A stretch of 29,795 nucleotides of DNA, from the NCBI GenBank assembly GCA_023091735.1, contig JALKBU010000634.1:1-29795 (forward strand), read 5' to 3'. The first letter of the stretch is position 1. The number at the start of each line of letters is the position of its first letter. The position numbers were made by a program, and so were the translations under genes. Source of the DNA: Trichomonas tenax (lineage: Eukaryota; Parabasalia; Trichomonadida; Trichomonadidae). Positions 1-8,598 of the stretch are shown here, piece by piece. Under the pieces are notes generated by a model, which saw only the letters and a list, made by a program, of their open reading frames with translations, was not told the DNA's origin and did no database searches.

Positions 1-319
1 CCACTTATACCACTGGATAGACAACTATCAATATGTACATGAAAGTACTTTCAAATCGAAAAAAATATTGATCAGATAAAAAGTTATGAAGGTCGCGGGA
101 CTACACCGTAGAAGGAAAAATTTTCCCTTTTTATCAATGTCTATTCTTTCATTTTACATGACAAAATAAAATTACATGTCAAAATATGGGAAAATTAATC
201 AACATTCAAAATGTTAACCAATGCAGTTCACATCATGTGTCGAATACAGAAATATGGAAAATTCGAGAATCAATTTTTTAAAACGATAGACAAAAATAAA
301 AAAGACAACATTCTTGTGA
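1..319. promoter_or_regulatory. AT-rich upstream region of the UBR-type ligase gene
   Basis: No gene is seen here. Two copies of the window's recurring motif lie side by side, TTTTACATGACA around 153-164 and TTACATGTCA around 172-181, about 140-165 nt before the start codon at 320. A CATT element lies at 309-312, about 10 nt before the ATG, where trichomonad initiators usually sit. The promoter role is inferred from position only. Confidence 0.4.
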
Positions 320-3300
320 ATGAGTGCTCCAAATCAAGAAGTTGACCTTTCACCGAGGGAAGTTCTGAAAAGGGTAAATAGACTTTTCTATTCAGAATAC
401 TCAGCAGATGAGTGGGAAGAGTTAATCAAATCAAAATTGCCAAAGAGGGCCTGTGGAATCAGTTGGCCGGTGAAGAAATTTGCTATACACTGCGAGGACT
501 GCCAGAAGACTCCCAACAGTTGTGTTTGCCTTGATTGTTTCCTCAAAGGAAATCACCAAGGCCACAGAGCCACGATTCGATACTCTCCCAACGCTTCATG
601 CGACTGCGGCGACCCAATGCTCTGGAAAGAAAGCGGTTTCTGCCCAGATCACCCTGGATGCAGCGAACATCCTGAATTAACAGATATAGACCCAGAAATT
701 TACGCGAAATATGAAGTTGCATTCAGAGATCTCATCAGAGTCTTTCCATACTCAATGGAGGAAAGAGATACCATTTGTTCTGATATATTGGACTTTTTGC
801 TTGTGCATATATCATACGGAGACGCCATTCGTAGAGCTCTGACTCTTTCTCTCTCAAGATATGCTGACATTCCACGCATTTTTGATAAAGTTCACTTAAT
901 AGGCAATAATGCAGAAAAATTAGGAACGCTTTTCTCAAATCTTTCGAACGACGCAGTGTTCAGAACTCAAATGACACCAATTTTGATATCGTGTTTACCA
1001 GTTATTACAAATCGCTGTTTGAGAGTTGCAATGATCGCACAAAATAAAGAAAATCCAATGCTTCATGCACTAAAAGACTTCAGCAAATGCGTGTTCCACT
1101 GGTATGCGTCTGATGCTGAGTCAAATGTTATTAATTCATTTGATTGGGTCACTGCGGCAATCGGCACGATTTGCGCTTACAACACACTTATCCGCACAAA
1201 ACATGACCATACAATTGTCAAAAATAGCAAATTGGGAGATTTTTGTAGTCAATTTGCCGATTTAGTAAGTTCAAATGCGAAGACCGAAGATATCAACAGA
1301 TTCACAATTTTGCTTGCTAAAGAACTTACGCAAACCGAAGGAATGCTGCCATTCCAACGCGAAGTCGCTGAAAAGGTCGATGATCCTTTAAAGATATCAT
1401 CAATCACTCACAGTCATGATTACACAATTTCATCAATCATTGCAAATCTCATTCCATTGCCAGATGCATTCTGTCCACAAGTTTTTGATATTTATGCAGC
1501 TTACATTAGGAATACGAAATATTCTTATTCAAGTGTATTGGATCATGAAACAAAGATTTCTTTTGCTCTTTCGCTCCATTCACTGCTTAATATCGAATTA
1601 ATCAAATCGAAAGATATTCCGAAATGGCTCAATTATATTGCAAAAGAAGCGCAATGCTCGCTTTCAGAATTATGTTCACGAATTGCATTGCTTCCTCTTA
1701 GGACCTTTGCTGCATCAAGATATGGATATGCTGGAAGATATATTAGAAATGACGAAGCCACTTTCATAGCTCTCATATCATTTGCATTCAAGGCCAACTT
1801 GCACTACAGGTTTGCCAACATCTTCTCATTGATCCAAATATGCATGGAGTGCACTCCTGATATCAATGGATTCATGAAAGATATGGCGACAACTTACGGT
1901 ATCTTTGAAAAGGATTCACATGACAGACACATTGCTATCTTCCAATTCTTGATCGATGCATTGTTCTTCGTTATAGATAGATCATGTTTTGCAAATGACA
2001 AAGACAGGAACTTAGACGAAACAATCATTGCTATTCTCAAATCTGGACCAAAGCAGTTCGATGAAATTTCATCAACGATTCCACCGATTAAAGGATATCA
2101 GATACAGATTCCTGCACATATTAAAAAGCTTACAAACGTCACTCATTCAGGAAACAGTGATATTTTCACGCTAAAAGAAGGATTCCCGTGGACCCTCGGC
2201 TGTCCGTGGCTCAAGACAAGCTATGTGTATGATGCGATCAATCAATTCTCTCAACTTAATCAAGACGTACCTTTCCAGGTTCCAATACCAACAGATGACA
2301 GAAGTAAGTCGTTGAATAGGATCCTCACTACTCCTGCGGTTATTTACACAGCACTCTTTGTGGCTTCAGTTACTCAGAATATTGCAGATAAGCAACTCAT
2401 TAACGCGTATATCCTATCGCTTCACCAAATCGGTTTCAAAATTGATAATCCTAAGAAGGAGTCAACTAATGTAATCATTAAAGAAGACATGACTGGCACT
2501 CCTACAACTCTCGAAGATATCATGTGCAACAAGTTCATGATAAACTCAACCGAAGTATTCTTAGCAGAGAGCTTCAAGAGCACGCAAGCAACAATCACTA
2601 TATTAGAGAGACTCGGATTTGAAGTATCCGAATTTACAAATAAGAGCGAGCAAGCAGCGAGAAATAAAGCAAGAGCTGCTGCCGCCAGAGAACGTGCTCT
2701 TGCTGCAATGAAGAACTCCTTAAATGCATTCGACGATAATAGCTTGTTGCCAGAAGTTGAAGAGAAGCCGGTTGAAGTTGCATGCAGTGTTTGCAACGAA
2801 ACAGGCGAAGAGCCTTTGATGATTCCTGTTTTTACCCATACATCAATTTTGCCATCATTAATCGAGAAAAGGTCAGATGTATTAGGAGACCTTGTCGTAA
2901 CTGCATGCCAGCATGTTGGTCACAAAGATTGCATCTCCGATAGAGACTATCTTTTTATGTGCCCAATATGCAGATGCACAAAGAACAATTTGATTCCATT
3001 ATACCAATCTCACGAGTTTGATGCAAAGAAGAAAGTCGAAGCACCATCAATTGATGGATTTTTCATAAAACATCTCCACATTGGTGATGGTTCTCAAATC
3101 ATCGCATCATCTCTTATTCTCATTGAGGCACGCCACCGCTCAAATCCGAGTGCTTTGGACAGTCCAGCCCATAGGATGCTTTACAACAGCCTCTTCGCAT
3201 TATACTGGAATTACTATCATTCTTCAGCAGAGAAGGAAGCTCATGATGATGAAATCGAAAGTTTGCAAGAACCGAATGAATATCCACTTAGCGGCTTTAT

Positions 3301-3952
3301 AGGCAGACTCATCCAATCAACCAATCCAGCAGACAATTTCAGCTATCTTCTCAGATTAACAATGGATAAAATCGAAAGTACAGATTTGATAATTCCAAAT
3401 CTAAGAAGAGCCGCAATTCTTCATACATTCTTATTCGAAAATAACGAAGTTCAAGGGGAAGCTTTCGACTGGGATGAATGGCTTGAGTATCCTAAAATGT
3501 GTGAGCGTTTCAAGATCGCACAAAAAACAGATTTGCCTGATGTCAAGCCTTTTAAGATTATCAATCTACCAGAATCGCCAATTTATTTGTTTAAACCTCC
3601 ATTCAATCAGGATATTATGACATACGATGATTCAATTATAATGTGCGCAATTGATGGTTCTTTATACTCAATGCGGGAAAAGAGAGGAATGAAGGATATT
3701 ACTCAAGACTTAGCCCGGGACTACAATGGAGGCGTTATTCCCGTTATATGCATTACAGGAAAGGAAGCTTTGAGGTTCTGGTACATAAGCTTTGAGCTCA
3801 ATAAGATTCTGCGCGGGCCAATTGTATATTATACAATGCTCGGACAGCCTGCCACAGGCTTGGAAATGGGTGATATCCTCCAACTTAACCAAGATCGTGT
3901 TGCTCAAATTGAAGATGAATTACTTTCTGGAAACTTCGTTAAGTTTAATTAG
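320..3952 (+). CDS. UBR-box E3 ubiquitin-protein ligase (N-recognin, UBR1/PRT6-like)
   Basis: Predicted RING-type E3 ligase of the N-degron pathway, which recognises destabilising N-terminal residues and passes ubiquitin to the protein. The 1210-aa frame has a complete UBR box at about residues 45-113: Cys45, Cys58, Cys61, Cys70, Cys73, His79, His82, then CDCGD at 94-98, Cys108 and His111. Near residues 775-805 lies an Ala/Arg/Lys-rich helix (NKARAAAARERALAAMK), which in UBR1/UBR2 directly precedes the RING. A RING-like domain follows at 822-886: CSVC at 822, ACQHVGHKDC around 862-871 and CPICRC at 881-886. The C-terminal part fits the UBR cap region only by position. It is shorter than animal or yeast UBR1 (about 1800-1950 aa), and I see no ClpS-like domain. 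The start is the first in-frame ATG, with a CATT element 10 nt before it. The gene ends in TAG. Confidence 0.9.
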   Translation: MSAPNQEVDLSPREVLKRVNRLFYSEYSADEWEELIKSKLPKRACGISWPVKKFAIHCEDCQKTPNSCVCLDCFLKGNHQGHRATIRYSPNASCDCGDPMLWKESGFCPDHPGCSEHPELTDIDPEIYAKYEVAFRDLIRVFPYSMEERDTICSDILDFLLVHISYGDAIRRALTLSLSRYADIPRIFDKVHLIGNNAEKLGTLFSNLSNDAVFRTQMTPILISCLPVITNRCLRVAMIAQNKENPMLHALKDFSKCVFHWYASDAESNVINSFDWVTAAIGTICAYNTLIRTKHDHTIVKNSKLGDFCSQFADLVSSNAKTEDINRFTILLAKELTQTEGMLPFQREVAEKVDDPLKISSITHSHDYTISSIIANLIPLPDAFCPQVFDIYAAYIRNTKYSYSSVLDHETKISFALSLHSLLNIELIKSKDIPKWLNYIAKEAQCSLSELCSRIALLPLRTFAASRYGYAGRYIRNDEATFIALISFAFKANLHYRFANIFSLIQICMECTPDINGFMKDMATTYGIFEKDSHDRHIAIFQFLIDALFFVIDRSCFANDKDRNLDETIIAILKSGPKQFDEISSTIPPIKGYQIQIPAHIKKLTNVTHSGNSDIFTLKEGFPWTLGCPWLKTSYVYDAINQFSQLNQDVPFQVPIPTDDRSKSLNRILTTPAVIYTALFVASVTQNIADKQLINAYILSLHQIGFKIDNPKKESTNVIIKEDMTGTPTTLEDIMCNKFMINSTEVFLAESFKSTQATITILERLGFEVSEFTNKSEQAARNKARAAAARERALAAMKNSLNAFDDNSLLPEVEEKPVEVACSVCNETGEEPLMIPVFTHTSILPSLIEKRSDVLGDLVVTACQHVGHKDCISDRDYLFMCPICRCTKNNLIPLYQSHEFDAKKKVEAPSIDGFFIKHLHIGDGSQIIASSLILIEARHRSNPSALDSPAHRMLYNSLFALYWNYYHSSAEKEAHDDEIESLQEPNEYPLSGFIGRLIQSTNPADNFSYLLRLTMDKIESTDLIIPNLRRAAILHTFLFENNEVQGEAFDWDEWLEYPKMCERFKIAQKTDLPDVKPFKIINLPESPIYLFKPPFNQDIMTYDDSIIMCAIDGSLYSMREKRGMKDITQDLARDYNGGVIPVICITGKEALRFWYISFELNKILRGPIVYYTMLGQPATGLEMGDILQLNQDRVAQIEDELLSGNFVKFN

Positions 3953-4141
3953 GGCACATTGGTATTATAAAATATGATTTTGATATTATTTTATGTGGGG
4001 TATGATAATGTGTCACGAAAAAGCGACACGTTACATGTCAAATTTGACGGTTTTCTGACATGTAAATCGACATAATATAAAAGGGGGTGTATCTAAAACC
4101 GTCAGTCATTTTTATAATATAAATGAAAACATTTGCTATGA
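3953..4141. promoter_or_regulatory. Nested inverted repeats with initiator-like TCATT, upstream of the hairpin locus
   Basis: Two interlocking perfect inverted repeats are visible. TTACATGTCA at 4031-4040 pairs with TGACATGTAA at 4056-4065. TGACGGTTTT at 4045-4054 pairs with AAAACCGTCA at 4095-4104. The ACATGT element is the motif that recurs upstream of other genes in the window. TCATTTTT at 4106-4113 matches the trichomonad initiator consensus TCA-Y-W and sits 17 nt before an ATG at 4123. Together this looks like a promoter for whatever is transcribed across 4120-4350. The role is inferred. Confidence 0.4.
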
Positions 4142-4188
4142 TTGACTCTGGAAGGCTCGACTATGGATTGGTTTGGGACTTATCATAG
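4123..4188 (+). CDS. Possible 21-codon small ORF inside the first hairpin
   Basis: An ATG 17 nt downstream of an initiator-like TCATT opens a 21-residue frame that begins MKTFAMIDSG and stops at TAG 4186-4188. The frame runs through the left arm and loop of the hairpin at 4142-4238. It has no recognisable domain. It could be a translated leader, the stub of a dead gene, or chance. The hairpin explains base conservation in the arm without any coding role, so I hold this weakly. Confidence 0.15.
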   Translation: MKTFAMIDSGRLDYGLVWDLS

Positions 4189-4238
4189 TGCTTCGTTGGA
4201 TTAGCAAGCCAGTCCATAGTCGAGCCTTCCAGAGTCAA
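4142..4238 (+). ncRNA. Long hairpin, unit 1 of a tandem hairpin array
   Basis: The arms 4142-4167 and 4213-4238 are perfect inverted complements over 26 bp. Read as RNA, the stem extends inward to 4175/4205, making about 34 bp with two G-U pairs and a loop of about 29 nt. The loop-proximal part of the 3' arm (4193-4217) is identical to 4303-4327 in unit 2. The stem core differs between units, and the differences are matched on both arms. This fits a structured RNA or a short palindromic element; no known RNA family is recognised. The strand is assigned from the initiator-like TCATT upstream. Confidence 0.45.
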
Positions 4239-4241
4239 ACA

Positions 4242-4402
4242 TCGAAATTTCCCTACTAGAAGGTTCTGAAAAGCAAAATCATGGGCTGTCTTGGATAGTT
4301 CCTCGTTGGATTAGCAAGCCAGTCCATGATTTTGCCCTTCAGAGTCGGAATTCGAAAATTATCGAAATATTCCGACTAAAAGGCTATGAAAAGCAAAAAT
4401 AT
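4242..4402 (+). repeat. Direct repeat linking hairpin units, with a third decayed unit
   Basis: The stretch 4242-4281 (TCGAAATTTCCCTACTAGAA, then GGTTCTGAAAAGC) recurs imperfectly at 4362-4401 (TCGAAATATTCCGACTAAAA, then GGCTATGAAAAGC), a period of 120 nt. The second copy leads into what would be the left arm of a third hairpin, but no matching right arm follows, so the third unit is truncated or decayed. The array therefore arose by tandem duplication. Confidence 0.6.
4263..4346 (+). ncRNA. Long hairpin, unit 2 of the tandem hairpin array
   Basis: GCAAAATCATGG at 4273-4284 pairs with 4324-4335. The stem continues inward to 4293/4315 with one mismatch, and outward through a two-base internal loop to about 4263/4345. 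The 25 nt at 4303-4327 are identical to unit 1. The hexamer that differs from unit 1 (AAAATC at 4275-4280 against TCGACT at 4157-4162) is answered by an exactly complementary change on the other arm (GATTTT at 4328-4333 against AGTCGA at 4218-4223). Confidence 0.45.
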
Positions 4403-5685
4403 AGAGAGCTGACGCCATATGACACAATTTATATTCATTATATCTATAATTAAATTTTTAATTAAATCACATAATTCTCTTCTAAACTTCAATATTGAAC
4501 AAAAATGATTTTTGTATTGTAATGGAAAATAGACATAAAAGCTTCTCAAACTAATCCTGAGTCCTTGAAGCTACATGGCTTGTAGAAGGAGAATTGAAGA
4601 TTTTGGATGGCTACACAGACGCAGAATAACATTTTAATCGTTAATATATTAAACCAATCAATCTCATTTCATTCAATTTTTTTTTTTAAAATTGATCATA
4701 AATTTTTGATCAAAATTGAATTTTGCAGATTTCATTCAGTGTCATTGATTCGATTACAAACACAAAACTTGCCTCATGGTGAAAATAGGCATAAAAGTGG
4801 ATATAGAGTCCAAATATCACAAGAAAACTGCATGACAAACCATTTCAAATGATTCTCGCTTTCCTCGTGTTCGCTACTTCTAGTGAATATAATATCACTG
4901 GAACGTCCCGGAACATTGAGGAATCGTTGGGTTCAGGATCTGAGATGGGTATAAAGTTCGAGAAGACCTGTTGAATTTTTTTCCCTTTGACTTTTTTGAG
5001 TTTTGCGATTTTTAACGAGTAAACCCCCTATCAAGCCAAACTAAGAAGACATTTACGTGCTTTTCAGGGGTGCTGAGTATATTTATAGCATTTGCTTGTC
5101 TATTAAAGTTGAGGATCTCCGTGCCTTCATGAGATTTCATCAAATTTTGACATGTAAAATAACGAAAGTCACCATTTTCGACACTTATTATCTGATATTT
5201 GTCATGTAAAGTCGAAAATTTGATATGTAATGTTACCAATGAGCAAATTTTGTGTGAACTTGTGGTAGTATAACGTTAGGTATGCTCGATGTAATAGCAA
5301 AGGAATGCCGTTTGACTCGCGCCCGTAGCGTATTTTTTCTTTTCTATTTTTTTGATTTTTCTAGGGGAACTATAGCAAAAATAAGCGAGCGAACGCTATA
5401 ATAGTGAGATGTAGTTGTTATAATCATCAAAGAGATCCATAACAGAAGCCCATTAATCATAACATAATCTAAAAATAGCGAAATCGTTATTGCAGGGGTT
5501 TAATTTTGTAAACCATAGATTCAGCCCCCAAATTACAAAATAATGTAAAAATATGAATAAAAATCATCAATAGAATGTATAAAATACAGCAGGGGAGAGA
5601 TAATTCAAAATTGAACGGATTAGTTATTGCTTTCAGAACTTAGCCTATAATTATAATTCAACACAAATAACAAATTCTAAATAAA
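4403..5685. other. Intergenic AT-rich stretch with scattered TGACATGTAA motifs
   Basis: No convincing gene is seen. Motif copies lie near 5148-5157 (TGACATGTAA, followed by TAACGA), 5200-5209 (GTCATGTAAA) and 5221-5229 (TGATATGTAA). TAACGTTA occurs near 5273-5280; TAACGA-type boxes are Myb-binding sites in Trichomonas, an established motif, but occupancy here is unknown. These could serve the surface-protein gene that begins about 5.69 kb. Confidence 0.3.
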
Positions 5686-7896
5686 ATGTTTTGTTCTCTA
5701 TGCTCTCAGTTTCCGATATAAAGATCCCCGCTTCTGGCGATTATGACCAGAAGCTCGAAGCTGGCAAATCAGTGCAACTAGACGTTGATGGTAATTCGAT
5801 ATTTTTGTTGCATAATTATTATATTAATCCTCGAATCTCAAACAAAATCGTTGAGGGTGATAATGTTGAGATCAATACGTCTCACTACTTCTTCCACCAG
5901 ACAGGACGCATCTTTTTAGAGTCCGCGCAAGACTGTTATGCGCATTTTTCGATTTACAACATCGAAAACTATAATTGCGACGAAATCGTTATGTCTACGA
6001 AAACAAGATTCTATTACGCAATTACTGATACGATTTTTACAAACAGTCGTCCGCAATTTTCAATCAAAAATAATTCGAAAGTTTGCTTCTTCACAACTAC
6101 TCCACACACTCTGAAGTACACAATCTCAGTTAACAGCGGCCCTACCATCGATGGCTATCTACTCAACGGCACTACGTTAAACTTTTCGCATTCATCTTTC
6201 ATCGAACGCTCAGTCTTCATTTCCTGGCACTCAAACCCATAGAATCACTTCACACTCACCTCCATCCCACAGACACCCGATGGAAATAAGTACATGGGCG
6301 ATCTTTTCTATTATTCAAAAGAACAATTATAGAGAGGCATCAGAGTTTACACAGCTGGAAACTACGAATACAATGGAACATATCCGATGTATATTTCAAC
6401 AGGGAGACCAGGATATGTCGTTATGCACAATGCTCAAGGTGGAGGTTTGATTTCTGATGTTCAAGCTGTTCCCTATGATCCGAAGTCACTGTATTTCGCA
6501 TTCATACCACATGATGATATCACCATGTGCCAGCATCTTGAATTCGCACTTGGAAACTTCGAATACACATCGAAATCAGGCGATATGTCAAACAATTGCT
6601 TAATTGCCTCAACTCCACATACAGTTTTGTACACGTTGACATCGAGCAACGATGTCGATACTTATTATCAAGCATTGAAGGTAGATAATAACAGTAAATC
6701 GAAAGAGCCCAGTTGTATTCCATTACGGACCCAATACAGAAATCACTGTCAAGCCAACTATTCTTGCTCCACAGGGATTCGGCGATTTCTTTAGAGGTGT
6801 TGCGGAATATTCTAATAATCAGTTTTCATATCCTTCTGTTGAAACTGGCGTTCGTATCACAGCCTACAACGGAGACTATGTCGTTTACATGGCTAACTTG
6901 GACACATATCGCATCCAGTGTCCTAAAGATTCATATTTCGTCATGGAAACATGCAGCATTGTTCAAGTCATTGTTTCCACTCCTTCAACAAACTACGGAG
7001 CTTTGGATCAGTCATATATCCACGGTGTCCACTTCCAAGGCGAAGAGGGTGAGATCACGATCTCCACATGCTATTTCTGTATCTTCACATATTCGATCAT
7101 AAACTTGGCGACATTCCAAAGAAAGTGCCATCACATATATGTTCAGACAGGAAACTCACTACAGTTCATTGCGGCAGTTCCTAAGTCTAAATACGGAGTA
7201 GAGTTGAATGTTACATTGGACTCTGAAATGGATATCTGCGCATGGATGATTACTCCATCTGGATCTGCCAATTACTCAGTGTCAACATATTATTTGGCAC
7301 CAGGCGAGAGCTACGCGGAAATATACCCATTGAATAATAGTTCCGGCTTCTCGAGAATCCTCAAGTACACTGGACAGGACTACCACGAGTACAATATTTT
7401 GGCAAAGTCTGCTTTGTTATATTATCACAACGAACTTGATACATATAACGAGGAATATATCAGAGTTAGCGCAAACCAGATCCAGCACATAACGAACATT
7501 TCAGAAGGTTCTCTCGCTTTCAAGGCCAGTGGAAAAATCAGATATATCGTTCATTCATCGATGGGAACAAGCTTGACTATTTCCGCTTCCAAAAAGCTCT
7601 CTAAGACAAGCATCATTATCATGGTATCTGTTTTAGCTTCTCTTATGATCATCTTCGGTATCATCGGTCTTTCGATATGGATCGCGAAGAAGCGCAAAGT
7701 TGCGGCAATGAACTCACAGACAGCTAATTCTGGCGGCGTTACATCTCGTTATGGACCAGAGGGTCCACCAAGGAAGGTCCTTGAGGAAATAGAGTTCTCG
7801 ACAAGTGAGTCGAATGGCCTTAAATATCCAAAGGCCGAACCTTATAGAATGGATAGCGAAGGAAACGATAATCCTTATAATGATGTTGATTTGTAA
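5686..7896 (+). pseudogene. Broken gene for a single-pass surface membrane protein
   Basis: Three open segments form one gene. Frame A runs 5700-6239, stops at TAG 6240-6242, continues in the same frame to TAG 6330-6332, then resumes through 6387 to about 6700. The reading then moves to the +1 frame between about 6685 and 6710 and stays open to TAA 7894-7896. The ectodomain is rich in Tyr, Ser, Asn and beta-type patterns and has no domain I can name. A transmembrane helix lies at about 7606-7685 (IIIMVSVLASLMIIFGIIGL), followed by a basic stop (KKRK) and a tail of about 70 residues ending NPYNDVDL. The NPY resembles NPxY-type sorting signals and similar motifs in trichomonad surface-protein tails. 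The ATG at 5686 is out of frame with the body, so the signal peptide may also be damaged. UBR and lipid-transfer genes nearby end in TAG, so TAG is a true stop here. Confidence 0.65.
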
Positions 7897-8598
7897 AATA
7901 TTATTTATATACATACCATGCTTCTATCAAAAATTTATTTTTTTTTCTCATTGAAATAAAAAAAAATAATGATTTCAATGTTCAAAAAGTCCATAACACA
8001 TCTTACACACCATTGCAATTAGTTTTATGACATCTTTATTAAGAAAACACAAACTCTAAAATTAAATCGTTTGAAATATCATTGATAAAGTCAACGTTGA
8101 GACATGAGAGTATCATTATTCTATCCAAAACAAGGTTTAGATCTTTGTGTTATAACAAGATTTAATTATTCACATGGTAATTCATAAAAAATATGACTTA
8201 TTAAAAATTATTTAATTTTAAATCAAATCACTGTTACCACATATCATACAACTAAATATGATCATTGTATATTTGATTATATTCTTCTAGCCCAAATAAA
8301 TTAAGATCATATTGAAAAATAAATATTTTCATTGGTAATAGGACTTGATCAAGTTACCATATGATCAGAGTATAAAGTGTATCATATGGGATTATACGGA
8401 AATGGTTCTAAATGAAGATTCGCTTTAGTCGGGAATAAATTGTCGAAATCCAACTAAAACAATTAACTGTGGTGCTTTTGAATAAACTCTCTACTCCTTG
8501 ATGTGATTTGTTACGATTTTGACTCAACTTATTTAGTTTTGCGTGTCAATGAGTCACTGTGTAAAGTGTCAGAATGTCAGATTTTGAGCATTGAAAAA
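7897..8598. other. Intergenic stretch with one short inverted repeat
   Basis: AT-rich DNA between the broken surface gene and the lipid-transfer gene. CCATATGAT at 8357-8365 and ATCATATGG at 8381-8389 form a 9-bp inverted repeat with a 15-nt spacer. A CATT lies 9-10 nt before the start codon at 8599. Nothing else is seen. Confidence 0.3.

Noticed and set aside
2422..2796. 124-codon minus-strand ORF inside the UBR ligase gene
   Set aside because: Antisense shadow of a strongly supported domain-bearing gene.
4607..4852. 81-codon plus-strand ORF
   Set aside because: It includes a T/A-rich low-complexity stretch and has no homology or coding character; it is expected by chance.
5310..5405. Possible stem between GCGTATTTTT and AAAAATAAGC
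   Set aside because: Only 9 of 10 bases pair, in AT-rich DNA; this is near chance level.
6240..6332. Reassignment of TAG to a sense codon
   Set aside because: The intact UBR and lipid-transfer genes end in TAG, so both TAGs in the surface gene are best read as disabling mutations.
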